Assembly: GCA_039621445.1 (NCBI GenBank)
Contig: CP154954.1
Location: 15,395,805-15,459,804, forward strand
Length of the DNA stretch: 64,000 bases
Direction of reading: 5' to 3'
DNA from: Euglena gracilis
Lineage: Eukaryota > Euglenida > Euglenophyceae > Euglenales
The notes beneath the pieces are model-generated. The model made no database searches. It worked only from the letters and a program-made list of their open reading frames with translations, and was not told where the DNA came from. Made by a program: the position numbers and the translations under genes. The number at the start of each line of letters is the position of its first letter. Within the stretch, counting starts at the first letter, position 1. Shown one piece after another: positions 47,084 to 55,839 of this stretch.

Positions 47084-47361
47084 AGATAACTCTTTTCTGG
47101 GAATTCACTTGGATTTTCTGGCTTCATCGCTACAAAATACCACTTTTTTGTAATCCTTCCGCCGGAACTTCCACCAGTAAAACCGAATGCAAGGCACCAA
47201 AACAAAGTCTTCCAACACGTTTTGAACAAGGTATTCAGCTTATTACCACCTACAAAGTGAAATGGCAATTTTTTTAATTAGGCTTCGCTCTTCCTAATTT
47301 TTGCTTTGGCCAGCCGCCCTCCCACGCACCCCTCCCAGGCCAATGCCGACAACCTACGAAG
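47084..47361. repeat. Dispersed repeat R, intact copy
   Basis: This 278-bp sequence starts TTTCTGAGATAACTC and passes through CCGCCGGAACTTCCACC and AAACAAAGTCTTCCAACACG to CCGACAACCTACGAAG. It reappears in three pieces at 48056-48153, 49702-49720 and 50936-51110, separated by two insertions. It contains the AATTAGG-CCTAATT hairpin at 47276-47299. Because this copy is uninterrupted it defines the empty-site sequence for both insertions in the other copy. Confidence 0.85.
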
Positions 47362-48055
47362 TTAGGCGGCTGGCATTCATCTGGGGTTTTTGCTCTGAGG
47401 GTAGTTTTTTTTGGGGGGGGCGCTGTCGCGGACGTAATGTGCAACAAAAACCAATTAAAGCGTAAAGCAGCTGCTGCCAGCAATCCCAGCAAATACAAGA
47501 CAAATCCATGACCCCCCCTTGCCCACTCCTGGGGAAATTTGGGACGCTATCTGAGGAACCTGCGGTTTCCTCCAGAAACCACAAGTTATCCCATATTGAC
47601 ATTGAAATTTTGACAATTGATTCTGCATATCTTTTTTTTTGACATGGACATGTTGAACTTTCCTCTGCCCAAATTGTGTGCATTGATCCGAGCCGAATCA
47701 GGTACCATTGACTGCCCAAAGGATTTGCAACACAAATGGACAATTGAAACTGATTTGCACAGTGTGTGGTGTGGCATAAGGGGCAGCTGGGCCCAAAAAT
47801 GCTAAAGCATTTGCCTCCCAACCCATCACAGCAGTACATAACTTTGGGACTGGAAATGACATGTGCATTTTGCCTGGTGTGTCCTGGGGCTGCTGGGCCC
47901 AAATTTGCTTCTGGAAAGTGCCTCCCAATCCAAAATGGTGTGGCAAAAGGGGCTGCGTGGCCCGAACTTTCCAGCAACGGACTCCCAACCCAAACAAAAG
48001 CACAAACTGCATACATTGAACCTGAACAGCTTGACTTAACTGAATACCTTGAGTT
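47362..48055. other. Spacer between the two copies of repeat R, no recognised gene
   Basis: About 700 bp with no long plus-strand frame. A minus-strand open frame of roughly 240 codons covers most of it but has no recognised motif. Confidence 0.4.
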
Positions 48056-48153
48056 TTCTGAGATGTCTCTTTTCTGGAAATTCACTTGGATTTTCTGGCT
48101 TCAGCGCTTCAAAATACCACTTTTTTGTAATCCTTCCGCCGGAACTTCCACTA
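48056..48153. repeat. Repeat R, second copy, left piece
   Basis: Matches 47085-47177 (TTTCTGAGATGTCTCTTTTC through CCGCCGGAACTTCCACTA). It is cut at the TA dinucleotide 48152-48153 by the inverted-repeat transposon. Confidence 0.85.
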
Positions 48154-49701
48154 AAGGGGGTAGTTTAAAGGTGCCGGGTACTTAATACGTAGGGATTAAA
48201 GGCGCTCGGATTAAATTCGGTTTCGGAACCAAACCTCGGCGGATTAATTTCGGTTCGGGCCAAGGGAGGCTGGTAAATGTCCAGGGGGCGACGTTTTTTT
48301 GCAACTCTTTTCAGTCAAACGAACAGGCTGCACTTGATACTCGCTGCCGGGGGGAAACAGTTTTGCACCCCCAAAACATCAAAAAAAATTGGAATCCCCA
48401 GAAAAAACGAAAAGGTGCAAAAAAAAGATTCAGTTCAATTGCCGATTTACCCACATGCGCCCAAGGCATTTTCAAAAAAACAAGCCAGCCTGGACAAAGC
48501 CCGCCTGAAAGAACATTTTGCCAAACACCATTGAAAAGAAGGTTCACAGGAAATTAAAACACAAATTTGCGCAAAAACACAACCCACTGAAACCGAAACA
48601 AACAGCGCTATATTACAAAAAACTGCAACAGTTGAAAACAACTTTACTTTCACCCTGGGCCCCCCAAATTTGGAAAAAAAAGAAAAAATTCCGGATAAGT
48701 AAACATTTTTTCTGAAATCATCCAATGTGTCTGGTACAAAAATTTTGTCCATTGAACTGAAAACAGAAATGCTCGTGCAAATAAACTGCAGTTCGATCAG
48801 TAGTTTAAATCTCAACTTCGGTCCACAACTCCCTGACGAATAACCTGGTGATGCCAGGACCATCACTTCCAGGGTTTGACAGCGTCCACGGCTGTAGACA
48901 TATTCGGGGGGGGGGACTCAAAGCAGGAACTCATGTCGGGGGGGGGGGCAGATCGGGACTTTCTGGAGGGCAGAACTGGGGTAAAAACGGGACTTGGTTC
49001 AGGGGGGGGCTGAAACAGGATTATCTGGGAGGACAAACAAAAACACCTGTGGGAATTTGCTTGGCAAATCCTGAGTCCTGATTGTTCCCCACGGAAGGCA
49101 CAAGTCAATCTTCGTCTGGATGGTGAACTTGCAGTAATGTGGTACTCCAGCACGGGGGCATGACCGTTGCCAATCTGATCTTGCACTTCAGAATGATGAA
49201 CTGAAGAAACATGAATGTGAAAAAAAAAACAGCCGACAGAAACAAGCCAGACAGAAAAACATTGAAGAGAGGCTTAGCTGGGCAGTGAAGTCAGCAGCCT
49301 CCTTGGTGTCGAGGCCACATAACAACGGCGAATATCCTTGACAGACACGTTCTTCACGTTGAAACCAAGGTTGTCGTCAGGGACAGCTTCCCTCAGAGCC
49401 TCGTGGTCTCCATAGACTTGACTTCAGTGGTCAAGTTGTTGGGTGCGAAAGTGACCAAATCACATCAGTTCCAATACCTAAAAGTTTTTTAAAGCCTTTT
49501 AAACCGCTTTTAAACACTCCCCTGTATGGTACCTTGCCCAAAGCTGTCTCTTGCAAATTAGGAGTTACCTCGATAGCGGTTTCACTCGCTGGATTAAATC
49601 CGGTCTGAAACCCGAACCTCGCTGGATTAAAACGGATTTAATCCAGACCGAGTTAAATATCAAACCGAATTAAGTGTCCTACGATTTAAAGCTACCCCCT
49701 G
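48154..49701. mobile_element. 1.55-kb terminal-inverted-repeat DNA transposon carrying an EEF1A fragment
   Basis: The ends are inverted copies: AAGGGGGTAGTTTAAAGG on the left and, read on the other strand from 49701, CAGGGGGTAGCTTTAAATCG. The similarity extends, degenerate, for about 100 bp with sub-repeats containing GGATTAAAT and TTTCGG. A TA dinucleotide flanks both sides (48152-48153 and 49702-49703), as for Tc1/mariner-type insertion. The intact copy of repeat R shows the empty site. No transposase is visible, so the element is non-autonomous. Plus-strand Lys-rich frames at 48277-48534 and 48518-48715 are unassigned. An elongation factor fragment lies at 49250-49485. Confidence 0.8.
49250..49485 (-). 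pseudogene. EEF1A: Fragment of eukaryotic translation elongation factor 1-alpha
   Basis: EEF1A delivers aminoacyl-tRNA to the ribosome. Here only a damaged piece of its domain 2/3 region remains. On the minus strand from about 49455 the sequence reads [14 protein letters not shown]. After a small deletion it changes frame to [16 protein letters not shown], then [11 protein letters not shown] and YVAS, and after another deletion [11 protein letters not shown] trace of GIGT lies just upstream, with the PVGRVETG region missing. These blocks are highly conserved in EEF1A across eukaryotes, so the identification is strong although no full gene is present. The fragment lies wholly inside the inverted-repeat transposon. 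Confidence 0.88.
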
Positions 49702-49720
49702 TAGTAAAACCGAATGCAAG
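49702..49720. repeat. Repeat R, second copy, short middle piece
   Basis: TAGTAAAACCGAATGCAAG, matching 47175-47193 of the intact copy. It is all that remains between the inverted-repeat transposon and the next insertion. Confidence 0.8.
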
Positions 49721-50328
49721 TGTGGGCGGCGGGAGGCGGCCTGGCGCCTGCGCACTGGAATTAGCGAATATTCTGCCCCATTCCGCTACTTTTTTTACCT
49801 GTGTACTTTTCTCCCCCAAATTCTCTCTTCCGAATGTTTCATTCAAAGAATTGTGCATGCTGAATCAAGAAGAATCAAAATATCAATCTGATTTCAATAA
49901 AACAATTGTCCAAGAAATTCAAAAAAGTCAATCCGGAAAGCCAAGAAAAAGGGGAAACCAAGGCAGCAATTCAAATTCAAAAAAGAAGGGCAACCGGCGG
50001 TGGGAAGCAAGGTGAAGGTGTTCTTCCCCCCCCCCCGCTACCCTTTTTTTAAAATTCAACCAAGGCTTTTCCTCCCCCCCCCTCCTACTGCTTCTGAGGC
50101 ACCCCCAAGGAGTTGGCCAAACATACCGTCCCCCCCCCCATTTTTTGAATTATTTGGCTGCCGGAACCCAGGTTCTGGCGGAATTCAGGCACCGAAAGAC
50201 ACACAAAAAAGGAATTTTTGGGGCGCGTGTGCCTATTTTACCGGAGCGCCGGGTGACTGTTTTCCCCCACTCGGCCTGACGGGGAGCCCATTCCGTGCAC
50301 GGTCACCGAACCGGCGAGAGGGGAAAAC

Positions 50329-50339
50329 TGGTAGCAGAG
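50329..50339 (+). other. Primer-binding-site-like sequence, first copy
   Basis: TGGTAGCAGAG is complementary to the 3' end, including CCA, of eukaryotic initiator methionine tRNA (CTCTGCTACCA). It immediately precedes GTTGATTCC and a purine tract. Confidence 0.6.
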
Positions 50340-50361
50340 GTTGATTCCGGAGGAAGGGGAG

Positions 50362-50628
50362 TGTGGCCGGTTCGAGGCCGGCCAACTCCCCCAAGCGAAC
50401 ACGGGCGGACCACCTGGCGGTAATCGGGGCGACAGCCCAGGGTCGAGACCGGAGAAGGCCCTATAGGCGGCACGCCTTATTATCGCCACCGGTACCCGAG
50501 TGGATCTGGCACTACTCGGCTGTGGTCCCAAATTGAGTCCCGGCGGGCACCCCCAAGGGGGTAAAAAGAAAGGCCCGACCGGAGAGAAAGAGAATTCGAT
50601 CCTACACCCCACGTAACAGCGGTGGAAC
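50362..50628 (+). repeat. Putative miniature LTR, copy A
   Basis: Begins TGTGGCCGGTTCGAGGCCGG and ends CAGCGGTGGAAC immediately before the second TGGTAGCAGAG. It matches 50662-50933 with scattered changes and a small deletion that removes the GGTTC of the tRNA-like box seen in copy B. Confidence 0.6.
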
Positions 50629-50639
50629 TGGTAGCAGAG
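50629..50639 (+). other. Primer-binding-site-like sequence, second copy
   Basis: A second TGGTAGCAGAG directly after copy A of the repeat, with the purine tract CGAGGAAGGGGAG at 50649-50661 before copy B. Confidence 0.6.
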
Positions 50640-50661
50640 GTTGATTCCCGAGGAAGGGGAG

Positions 50662-50933
50662 TGTGGCCGGTTCGTAGCCGGCCAACTACCCCAAGCGAAC
50701 ACGGGCGGACCACCTGGCGGTAATCGGGCGACAGCCCAGGGTCGAGACCGGAGAAGGCCCTGAAGGCGGCACACCTTGTTATCGCCACCGGTACACGAGT
50801 GGATCTGGCACTCGGTTGTGGTCCCAAAGATCACGGTTCGAGTCCCGGCGGGCACCCCCAAGGGGGTAAAAAGAAAGGCCCGACCGGAGAGAAGGAGAAT
50901 TCGATCCTACGCCCCAGGCAACAGCCGTGGAAC
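50662..50933 (+). repeat. Putative miniature LTR, copy B, containing a tRNA-like segment
   Basis: The segment 50791-50856 resembles a tRNA(His)-type sequence. It has GAGTGGATCTGGCACTCGG, then an anticodon-loop-like TTGTGGT (GTG), then GGTTCGAGTCC at 50835-50845, an exact match to the Pol III B-box consensus, then CGGCGGGCACC. The acceptor stem does not pair properly with the upstream GCCACCGG, so it is a tRNA-derived relic rather than a functional tRNA. The repeat ends exactly at the right edge of the insertion. Confidence 0.55.
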
Positions 50934-50935
50934 TA

Positions 50936-51110
50936 AAGGCATCAAAACAAAGTCTTCCAAGACGTTTTGAACAAGATATTCAACTTATTGCCACCTACAA
51001 AGTGAAATGGCAATTTTTGCTGTGAATTAAGCTTCGCTCTTCCTAATTTTTGCTGTAGCCGGCCGCCTCCCACACACCTTTCCCAGGCCAATACCGACAA
51101 CCTACAAAGA
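50936..51110. repeat. Repeat R, second copy, right piece
   Basis: AAGGCATCAAAACAAAGTC through CCGACAACCTACAAAG, matching 47191-47360. It includes the hairpin AATTAAGCTTCGCTCTTCCTAATT in shortened form (51025-51048). Confidence 0.85.
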
Positions 51111-52229
51111 AGGGTTATAAGAACAAGTTGCCACACTTCAAGTTACAAGGTTCAAGGTCCAGGTGTTTTGCTTGAAAGTTGAGTACGTCGAAAGAAAAGT
51201 TAATGAACAGCTTGAGCAGAGTTTTTTGAGGAGGTGATTCAGAAGTTCATCGTGCTGTGCTGCAGAAGTTATTGGTACCTTGGTTCCGTTTATGTTTCAG
51301 CTGTGTTTTGCCTTGCCCAAATGTGAAGAAAAAAAATATCTTTCAAACTGTTTTTGTTTTGTCAAACCAGCAACTGCAACATTCACCCCCCTCCCCATTT
51401 TGGTGCCGCATATTGGAGGCCACACCTTTGCCACAGAGGGGGAAACATTTTGGGTCCAGCTTGTTGGCACATTTTGGGGACATTTTGGTGCACATCTTGG
51501 CGGCAGTTTGGTGCCTCAGCTGGGAACCAAATCCGGAACGGGGGAGAAGGAAAACAAACAAAGGAATAAGAATACAACAGAATACCACCTGTGGAGAGAG
51601 AAGGGGCTCACGCGGCCTAGGAGGGACACTCCGAGCCGAAGTTCATGGCGGGTGAGATATTTACATTAAATTGTCCGCAGATGCAGTGGGGACTGTGGGA
51701 GGTGCGAGAGTCGAAGGTGAAGTAGATGAAGGGCGGTGAGGGGCACAGTACGGAGGGGAGACAGCGAGTGTGAGAGGAAAGTGTACAGCGGCAGGGAAGG
51801 TTCAATAGAAGGGAAGGTTCAATAGAAACGGCCATGGGGACTGTTGAGTGTTGAGTGTTGAGGTTGTGGCAGCGACATGTTTAGGTTTGGGTTTAGGGGA
51901 GTTGGCGCAGGGAAGGCTCTGTTTTCAGTGCGGTTAGGGTTTGGTCGTCTTTTTAGACTTGTGGTTGGTTATGCGTACGGTTGGTGTGTCATGGAGTCTT
52001 CGACCCTGTGGTCAAATTGCTTACTCCGTCTGAAATGGGCAATGGGTGGTGGGATCCACCGTTCCAGATGGCTCCACCGCTGTTCGACAAGCCAATTGAC
52101 GGCCACTTCTCTTGTCAATGTGGGACACAGGTTGCTGATGGTTGGGTACCGTTGTTTACTTTATTGACAAGTTGTGAATGGTGTAAGGACAAATGTTTGT
52201 TCTGGGTCTAGGGGTCGTAATGGTCTTCT
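51111..52229. other. LINE 3' flank, no recognised gene
   Basis: Short open frames only. A 17-bp tandem duplication (GGGAAGGTTCAATAGAA) is seen near 51797-51830. TTTAGG-type motifs near 51880-51900 are too few to be telomeric. The LINE 3' untranslated region probably lies in the right part of this stretch, but I see no A-rich tail that would fix its end. Confidence 0.4.
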
Positions 52230-54959
52230 TTACAGACAATACGGTTGGTGTATGGTGTTGGTTACGTCTGGATCTGTGTCGTTGCCTGCATACCGTCCCC
52301 AGATTACTTGTCGCGCGATCTCTCGCGCAACAGTGATTGATAGAAGTTGCCATGTGTCGGCTTCAGTTTTGCGTTTTGACCATGCATCTTGTTGACCGAG
52401 GAGAAGCTTCATCAGTGTTGACATTAAGGTTAGCGCTTCTTGGCCTAAGCCGCCATAGCAGTCAACAACAAATGGAATGCAGGTCCATCCCATCCTCCCA
52501 CAGGTGGCATCATATTTTGAATGTTTTTCCTTCTCTTGGCGTTCATACCATTCAGTTAGTTCAGCTGCGTCACGCAACGGTCTGTACGGTGCTGCTGTGT
52601 GTCTCACTGTGATATCCACTGCTCCAAGACCATTGGCGTCAAGTCTGCTAATGAGCACATCGCCCGGGCGTGTTCTCTCTGGACCTCCTTGTTCTTTTTT
52701 TGCTGTAAACCCAGCATCATGTGCTAGTTGGAACACAAAGTCCTGGATTGCACCATGTCGCCGCGTGATGCCATTTGAGCTGCAGCATACAAGGTGATTA
52801 CCCAGGTTGTCCATTGGCTTGGTGCAGCGTGGGCACGTTGATCCCGTTGGTGGGCAAACTGGTGCTCCCAGTGACCACTTTAGAAATCCTTTGAATTCGG
52901 CAGAAGCAACCAATGTTTTCAGTCCAGAGGATGGTGTGACAGAAGCCCAGGCCATTGCGTGGGGCCGCTGTTGGCTTGCGAAGCGGACAGCGTCTTGACC
53001 GTGAAGGTTGGAGGATAATACCTTTTGTCGTTGTTTCGCAAAGCATTCACCCCACCACTTCTGTTGAATGTGAGGGCTTTGGGCTTCGTTCAAGAGTGAT
53101 ACATCCGCGGCCCATGTTTGCGTTGGGGGAGTTCCTTCGAGGATGGAGTTGGCAGAGGACAGGCACTTAACAGTGTCTTTCGGTACTCCTCGGTCTGCCA
53201 GACCCAGGGTGCGTCTGCCATTGCTGACAAACGTCACAATGCCGGATATCCGTGCTGGGAGACGTTCCCGTGATGGGTCCCGAATTCCGAGTCCGCCATG
53301 ACGCACAGGTAGGGTGGCATGAGCCCATTGATTGTCATCGACGGGGGATCCGACAATGTTGCTCATTGTGTTCCTGATTTCTTTGGTCAACAAAGCACAT
53401 GCGTCATTTGCCTGCCCCAGTTCTGTTGCACGCATGAGGTCATTAACTTTGCATGCATCTAGGCAGGTTCGTAAGAGGCAGAACTGAATTTGGGCCTGCG
53501 GCAGGTTCAAAAGGGCCCGGCAAGCTTTCTGCACACTTGTTGCACGTTCAGCCCACACTTCCCCCGCAAAGCCTCCGCTTTGTGGACAGCATACCGGGAT
53601 TCCCAGGGCCCGTATACCAGAATCGGGGGAGTAGTTCACGATTGGGACCGCACGAAGTGGGCTGTTTTGCGGCATTTCAGCACGATTGGCTTCTGTTGCG
53701 GCAGGGCCCCACAGGCGGCATTTTTTTGCGTTGAGGTGTATGCCTAGTAGCGTCCCCTGTCGTTGAATTTCTGTAATTGCTGCATGTAATTGTGGGAGGG
53801 TTCCCAGGATGTGTCCATCATCCAAATACCACAATTGGAGTGGCACAACCTCTTGCAAGGACTCAACGAGGGGTTGCAAAGCCAAGGCGAATCCGGCTGG
53901 GCCACAAGGGTCCCCTTGTTGTACGCCAGAGGCACTCCGAAGGTGTGATGACCCACAAAAGAGCGGGCTGTGTTCGGCGTAGCAACTCTCGAACCAAACA
54001 TACGCCTCCGGACAGCGTTTAGCCACTTCAGCAAGGACTGTCTTTCTTTTTACGCAATTAAAAGCATTGCTGACATCTACCTGTAACAAAGCCCAGGTGC
54101 TGTCCTGTTGCATGTGCAGGTGATTTACTTCTTGCTGCAGTCCCATAGCAATGAGTTCACATGCCCCCTGGACCCCTACACCGCATTGTAGTGGCTGCAG
54201 TTCTTTAAGGCGGTCCCTGATTTTAGGGTGTCTCATCAAATATTTGCCCACCAATCGACGCAGGCATTCCCCAGCTGCAATTGGTCGCGTGCCATCCTTC
54301 TTTGGGTCAGGAATGGGGTTGGCATTGCCAAGCTCATCAAGGTTTTCGCTTGGATTGCAGGGTTTTCGAAGAGGAGTCAAACTGGCACCAGCGAAAATCC
54401 ATGCCACTGAGTTGTGAATTCCGTTTGTCAAACATGTTCGGATGAATTGGTCCAAAATTGTGAGGAGTTGTTCAGATTGTGTCCCCAGGGGATCAGAGAG
54501 CATGTCTTTGAGATGATCTGGACGAAGTCCAGACGGTCCCGGTGAGGATTCCTTCGGGAAAGACATGACTGCTTTCCGTATTTCAATTAGGCGCTCCCTG
54601 GTTGCTTCTTCACTGAGATCGAATTCGAGGCGACGGAAGTCCGGAGGCAGGTTTTGCCTTCCAGGTTGGGGTTCAGGAGGGTGCAAGGCAGCCAACCGTT
54701 CAAAGATTAGCGGGTCATCTGCATCTTGGATTCCATCAGAAGTCAGCATGCGGCAGGCTTTACTGACTGCCCCATGGGTGACAAGGCTTTGAACACGGTT
54801 GCACAATCTTTCTTGGCTTTCTGCCTCGAAATTTTTTGTCTGAACTTCGTGTTCTCTTCTTTGGGTTTTGAGCATCGCGAGTTTGGCGAGTCTCATCCCA
54901 CGAATCTTCGGTGGACCGGTTGAGGTAGGCATTGGCTCTCTCAGTAATTTTCCGTCCAA
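52230..54959 (-). CDS. LINE reverse transcriptase with CCHC knuckle and restriction-like endonuclease
   Basis: This open frame of about 909 codons reverse transcribes element RNA at a nick made by its own nuclease. RT motifs in order: SSPGPSGLRPDHL (138-150), NPIPDPKKDGTRPIA (214-228), LQVDVSNAFN with catalytic Asp295, ASGVQQGDPCGPA (343-355), WYLDDGHI with Asp380-Asp381, and GIHLNAKKC (406-414). A zinc knuckle CPRCTKPMDNLGNHLVC follows near residue 706. The end is a PD-(D/E)XK-type nuclease with RPGDVLI near 764 and AVDITV near 780, then a Lys/Tyr-containing KYDATCG. This order is that of the R2/NeSL/CRE group rather than apurinic-endonuclease LINEs. There is no ATG at its first codon. The true protein continues from the upstream frame through a shift near 54880-54950. 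It ends with UAA. Confidence 0.87.
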   Translation of the reverse strand: MDGKLLREPMPTSTGPPKIRGMRLAKLAMLKTQRREHEVQTKNFEAESQERLCNRVQSLVTHGAVSKACRMLTSDGIQDADDPLIFERLAALHPPEPQPGRQNLPPDFRRLEFDLSEEATRERLIEIRKAVMSFPKESSPGPSGLRPDHLKDMLSDPLGTQSEQLLTILDQFIRTCLTNGIHNSVAWIFAGASLTPLRKPCNPSENLDELGNANPIPDPKKDGTRPIAAGECLRRLVGKYLMRHPKIRDRLKELQPLQCGVGVQGACELIAMGLQQEVNHLHMQQDSTWALLQVDVSNAFNCVKRKTVLAEVAKRCPEAYVWFESCYAEHSPLFCGSSHLRSASGVQQGDPCGPAGFALALQPLVESLQEVVPLQLWYLDDGHILGTLPQLHAAITEIQRQGTLLGIHLNAKKCRLWGPAATEANRAEMPQNSPLRAVPIVNYSPDSGIRALGIPVCCPQSGGFAGEVWAERATSVQKACRALLNLPQAQIQFCLLRTCLDACKVNDLMRATELGQANDACALLTKEIRNTMSNIVGSPVDDNQWAHATLPVRHGGLGIRDPSRERLPARISGIVTFVSNGRRTLGLADRGVPKDTVKCLSSANSILEGTPPTQTWAADVSLLNEAQSPHIQQKWWGECFAKQRQKVLSSNLHGQDAVRFASQQRPHAMAWASVTPSSGLKTLVASAEFKGFLKWSLGAPVCPPTGSTCPRCTKPMDNLGNHLVCCSSNGITRRHGAIQDFVFQLAHDAGFTAKKEQGGPERTRPGDVLISRLDANGLGAVDITVRHTAAPYRPLRDAAELTEWYERQEKEKHSKYDATCGRMGWTCIPFVVDCYGGLGQEALTLMSTLMKLLLGQQDAWSKRKTEADTWQLLSITVAREIARQVIWGRYAGNDTDPDVTNTIHQPYCL

Positions 54960-55755
54960 CTGCAGCCCAATGGCTTTTCCCGCTGCGCTTCAATGGAGCA
55001 AGCACAGCTTTTGGGAAGCACCAAAGTGCGTGTAGGGTCTCCCATCCTGGCTTGGACACAAAGCGACTGAGGGTGCTGCAAAAGGCGAGCCCTACGTTTC
55101 GCAACGCTCCCCGTGGGATATGGACCAACGTGCCTCGACTGTCTTGGGAAATTTCTTCCCAAGATGGGTGCAGTGGTGGGCAAGGTTGCGAAAAGGGGGT
55201 GACTTGCATCGTATCAGCGTTCATCGAGGATTGCGCTGGTGCTGGGGCAACGGGGGCCTGCGGCCTTCGACCATTCTGGCACTCTAGCTCTTGCCTTTGT
55301 GGAAAGGACGGCACAAAATTCTCAGTCAAGCCCTGGCCCTGCGGCGCATGCCCGTGAATTTCGGAAATCGCTGAGCGCACCCGGGACTCTAGTTCGTCAA
55401 TGACCATGATTTGCTCAGCTGCGGGTGCCCCGGGGCCCCCATTCAAACTGGGAAACGGCATTACAGCCTGGGACAAAGTAGGCGAGAACAGCGGCGTCGA
55501 GTGCATTGGAAACCAAGATCCAAGGAGTGGTCGCTGCGTCGGCGGCACAGCGGAGGTCTGTGCGGCTGAGGCCATTTCAACGTCTTCCTGCTGGGGAGGG
55601 CGGGTTTCTGTGGGACCTGGGTTGCTTTCAATGTCGCCACAACTGGCAAGGCTTTTACCCCTGCCACAGCGGGGGGGACTGTACCCATACCGCGGTTTTC
55701 CCTGGTCAATCAGTTGCCGTACATGGTTGGCGTGCCCTGGGGCCACGTTGGACAA
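54760..55755 (-). CDS. LINE N-terminal region with a 2A-like self-separating peptide
   Basis: An open frame of about 331 codons upstream of the RT frame. Residues 40-48 read GDIESNPGP, a full match to the 2A consensus D-x-E-x-N-P-G-P, at which ribosomes skip a peptide bond. A Pro/Gln-rich linker follows. Then comes a segment IPRGALRNVGLAFC to LHALWCFPKAVLAP, of a kind often found before the RT of R2-like elements, so this frame and the RT frame are one protein split by a frameshift. The two frames overlap for 200 bp. The frame has no ATG before the 2A motif and runs open into the neighbouring LTR, so the original start has been cut off. Confidence 0.75.
   Translation of the reverse strand: MSNVAPGHANHVRQLIDQGKPRYGYSPPRCGRGKSLASCGDIESNPGPTETRPPQQEDVEMASAAQTSAVPPTQRPLLGSWFPMHSTPLFSPTLSQAVMPFPSLNGGPGAPAAEQIMVIDELESRVRSAISEIHGHAPQGQGLTENFVPSFPQRQELECQNGRRPQAPVAPAPAQSSMNADTMQVTPFSQPCPPLHPSWEEISQDSRGTLVHIPRGALRNVGLAFCSTLSRFVSKPGWETLHALWCFPKAVLAPLKRSGKSHWAAVGRKITERANAYLNRSTEDSWDETRQTRDAQNPKKRTRSSDKKFRGRKPRKIVQPCSKPCHPWGSQ
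55612..55638 (-). other. 2A-like peptide coding site (GDIESNPGP)
   Basis: The codons GGC GAC ATT GAA AGC AAC and CCA GGT CCC encode the complete 2A core. Known 2A-like sequences occur near the N-terminus of some non-LTR retrotransposons, where they separate or target the upstream peptide. Confidence 0.8.
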
Positions 55756-55770
55756 TTTAAAAGGCCCTGG

Positions 55771-55839
55771 AGTATACGTCCCCTGACTCTATTCCCACTG
55801 CCTGTCGGCCTACTTACACCCTCCCGTGGGAACAGAACC
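55771..55839 (-). repeat. 3' LTR end of the LTR retrotransposon
   Basis: Identical over 69 bp to 63932-64000, starting AGTATACGTCCCCTGACTCT. The 3' LTR must extend further right from here, but its other edge cannot be set because the 5' LTR is cut by the window end. Its left edge abuts the LINE, whose frame it truncates. Confidence 0.85.

Larger units (their letters stand above)
49721..50935. mobile_element. TRIM-like LTR insertion with 300-bp tandem units
   Basis: This 1.2-kb insertion into repeat R begins TGTGGGCGGC and ends GTGGAACTA. AAG appears on both sides (49718-49720 and 50936-50938). Its right half is a tandem of about 300 bp. A priming-site-like TGGTAGCAGAG (50329-50339 and 50629-50639) is followed by a purine tract (50349-50361 and 50649-50661). 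A repeat starting TGTGGCCGGTTCG then follows (50362-50628 and 50662-50933). This is the order expected for LTR, primer-binding site, polypurine tract, LTR in a miniature non-autonomous element with only about 33 bp of internal sequence. The left 600 bp is not clearly homologous to the repeat. No protein is encoded. Confidence 0.6.

Noticed and set aside
50780-50860. Functional tRNA(His) gene
   Set aside because: The B box and an anticodon-like loop are present, but the acceptor and anticodon stems do not pair and the first repeat copy lacks the B box. It is treated as a tRNA-derived relic.
51870-51910. TTTAGG-type telomere-like sequence
   Set aside because: Only two or three degenerate units are present, inside transposon flank.
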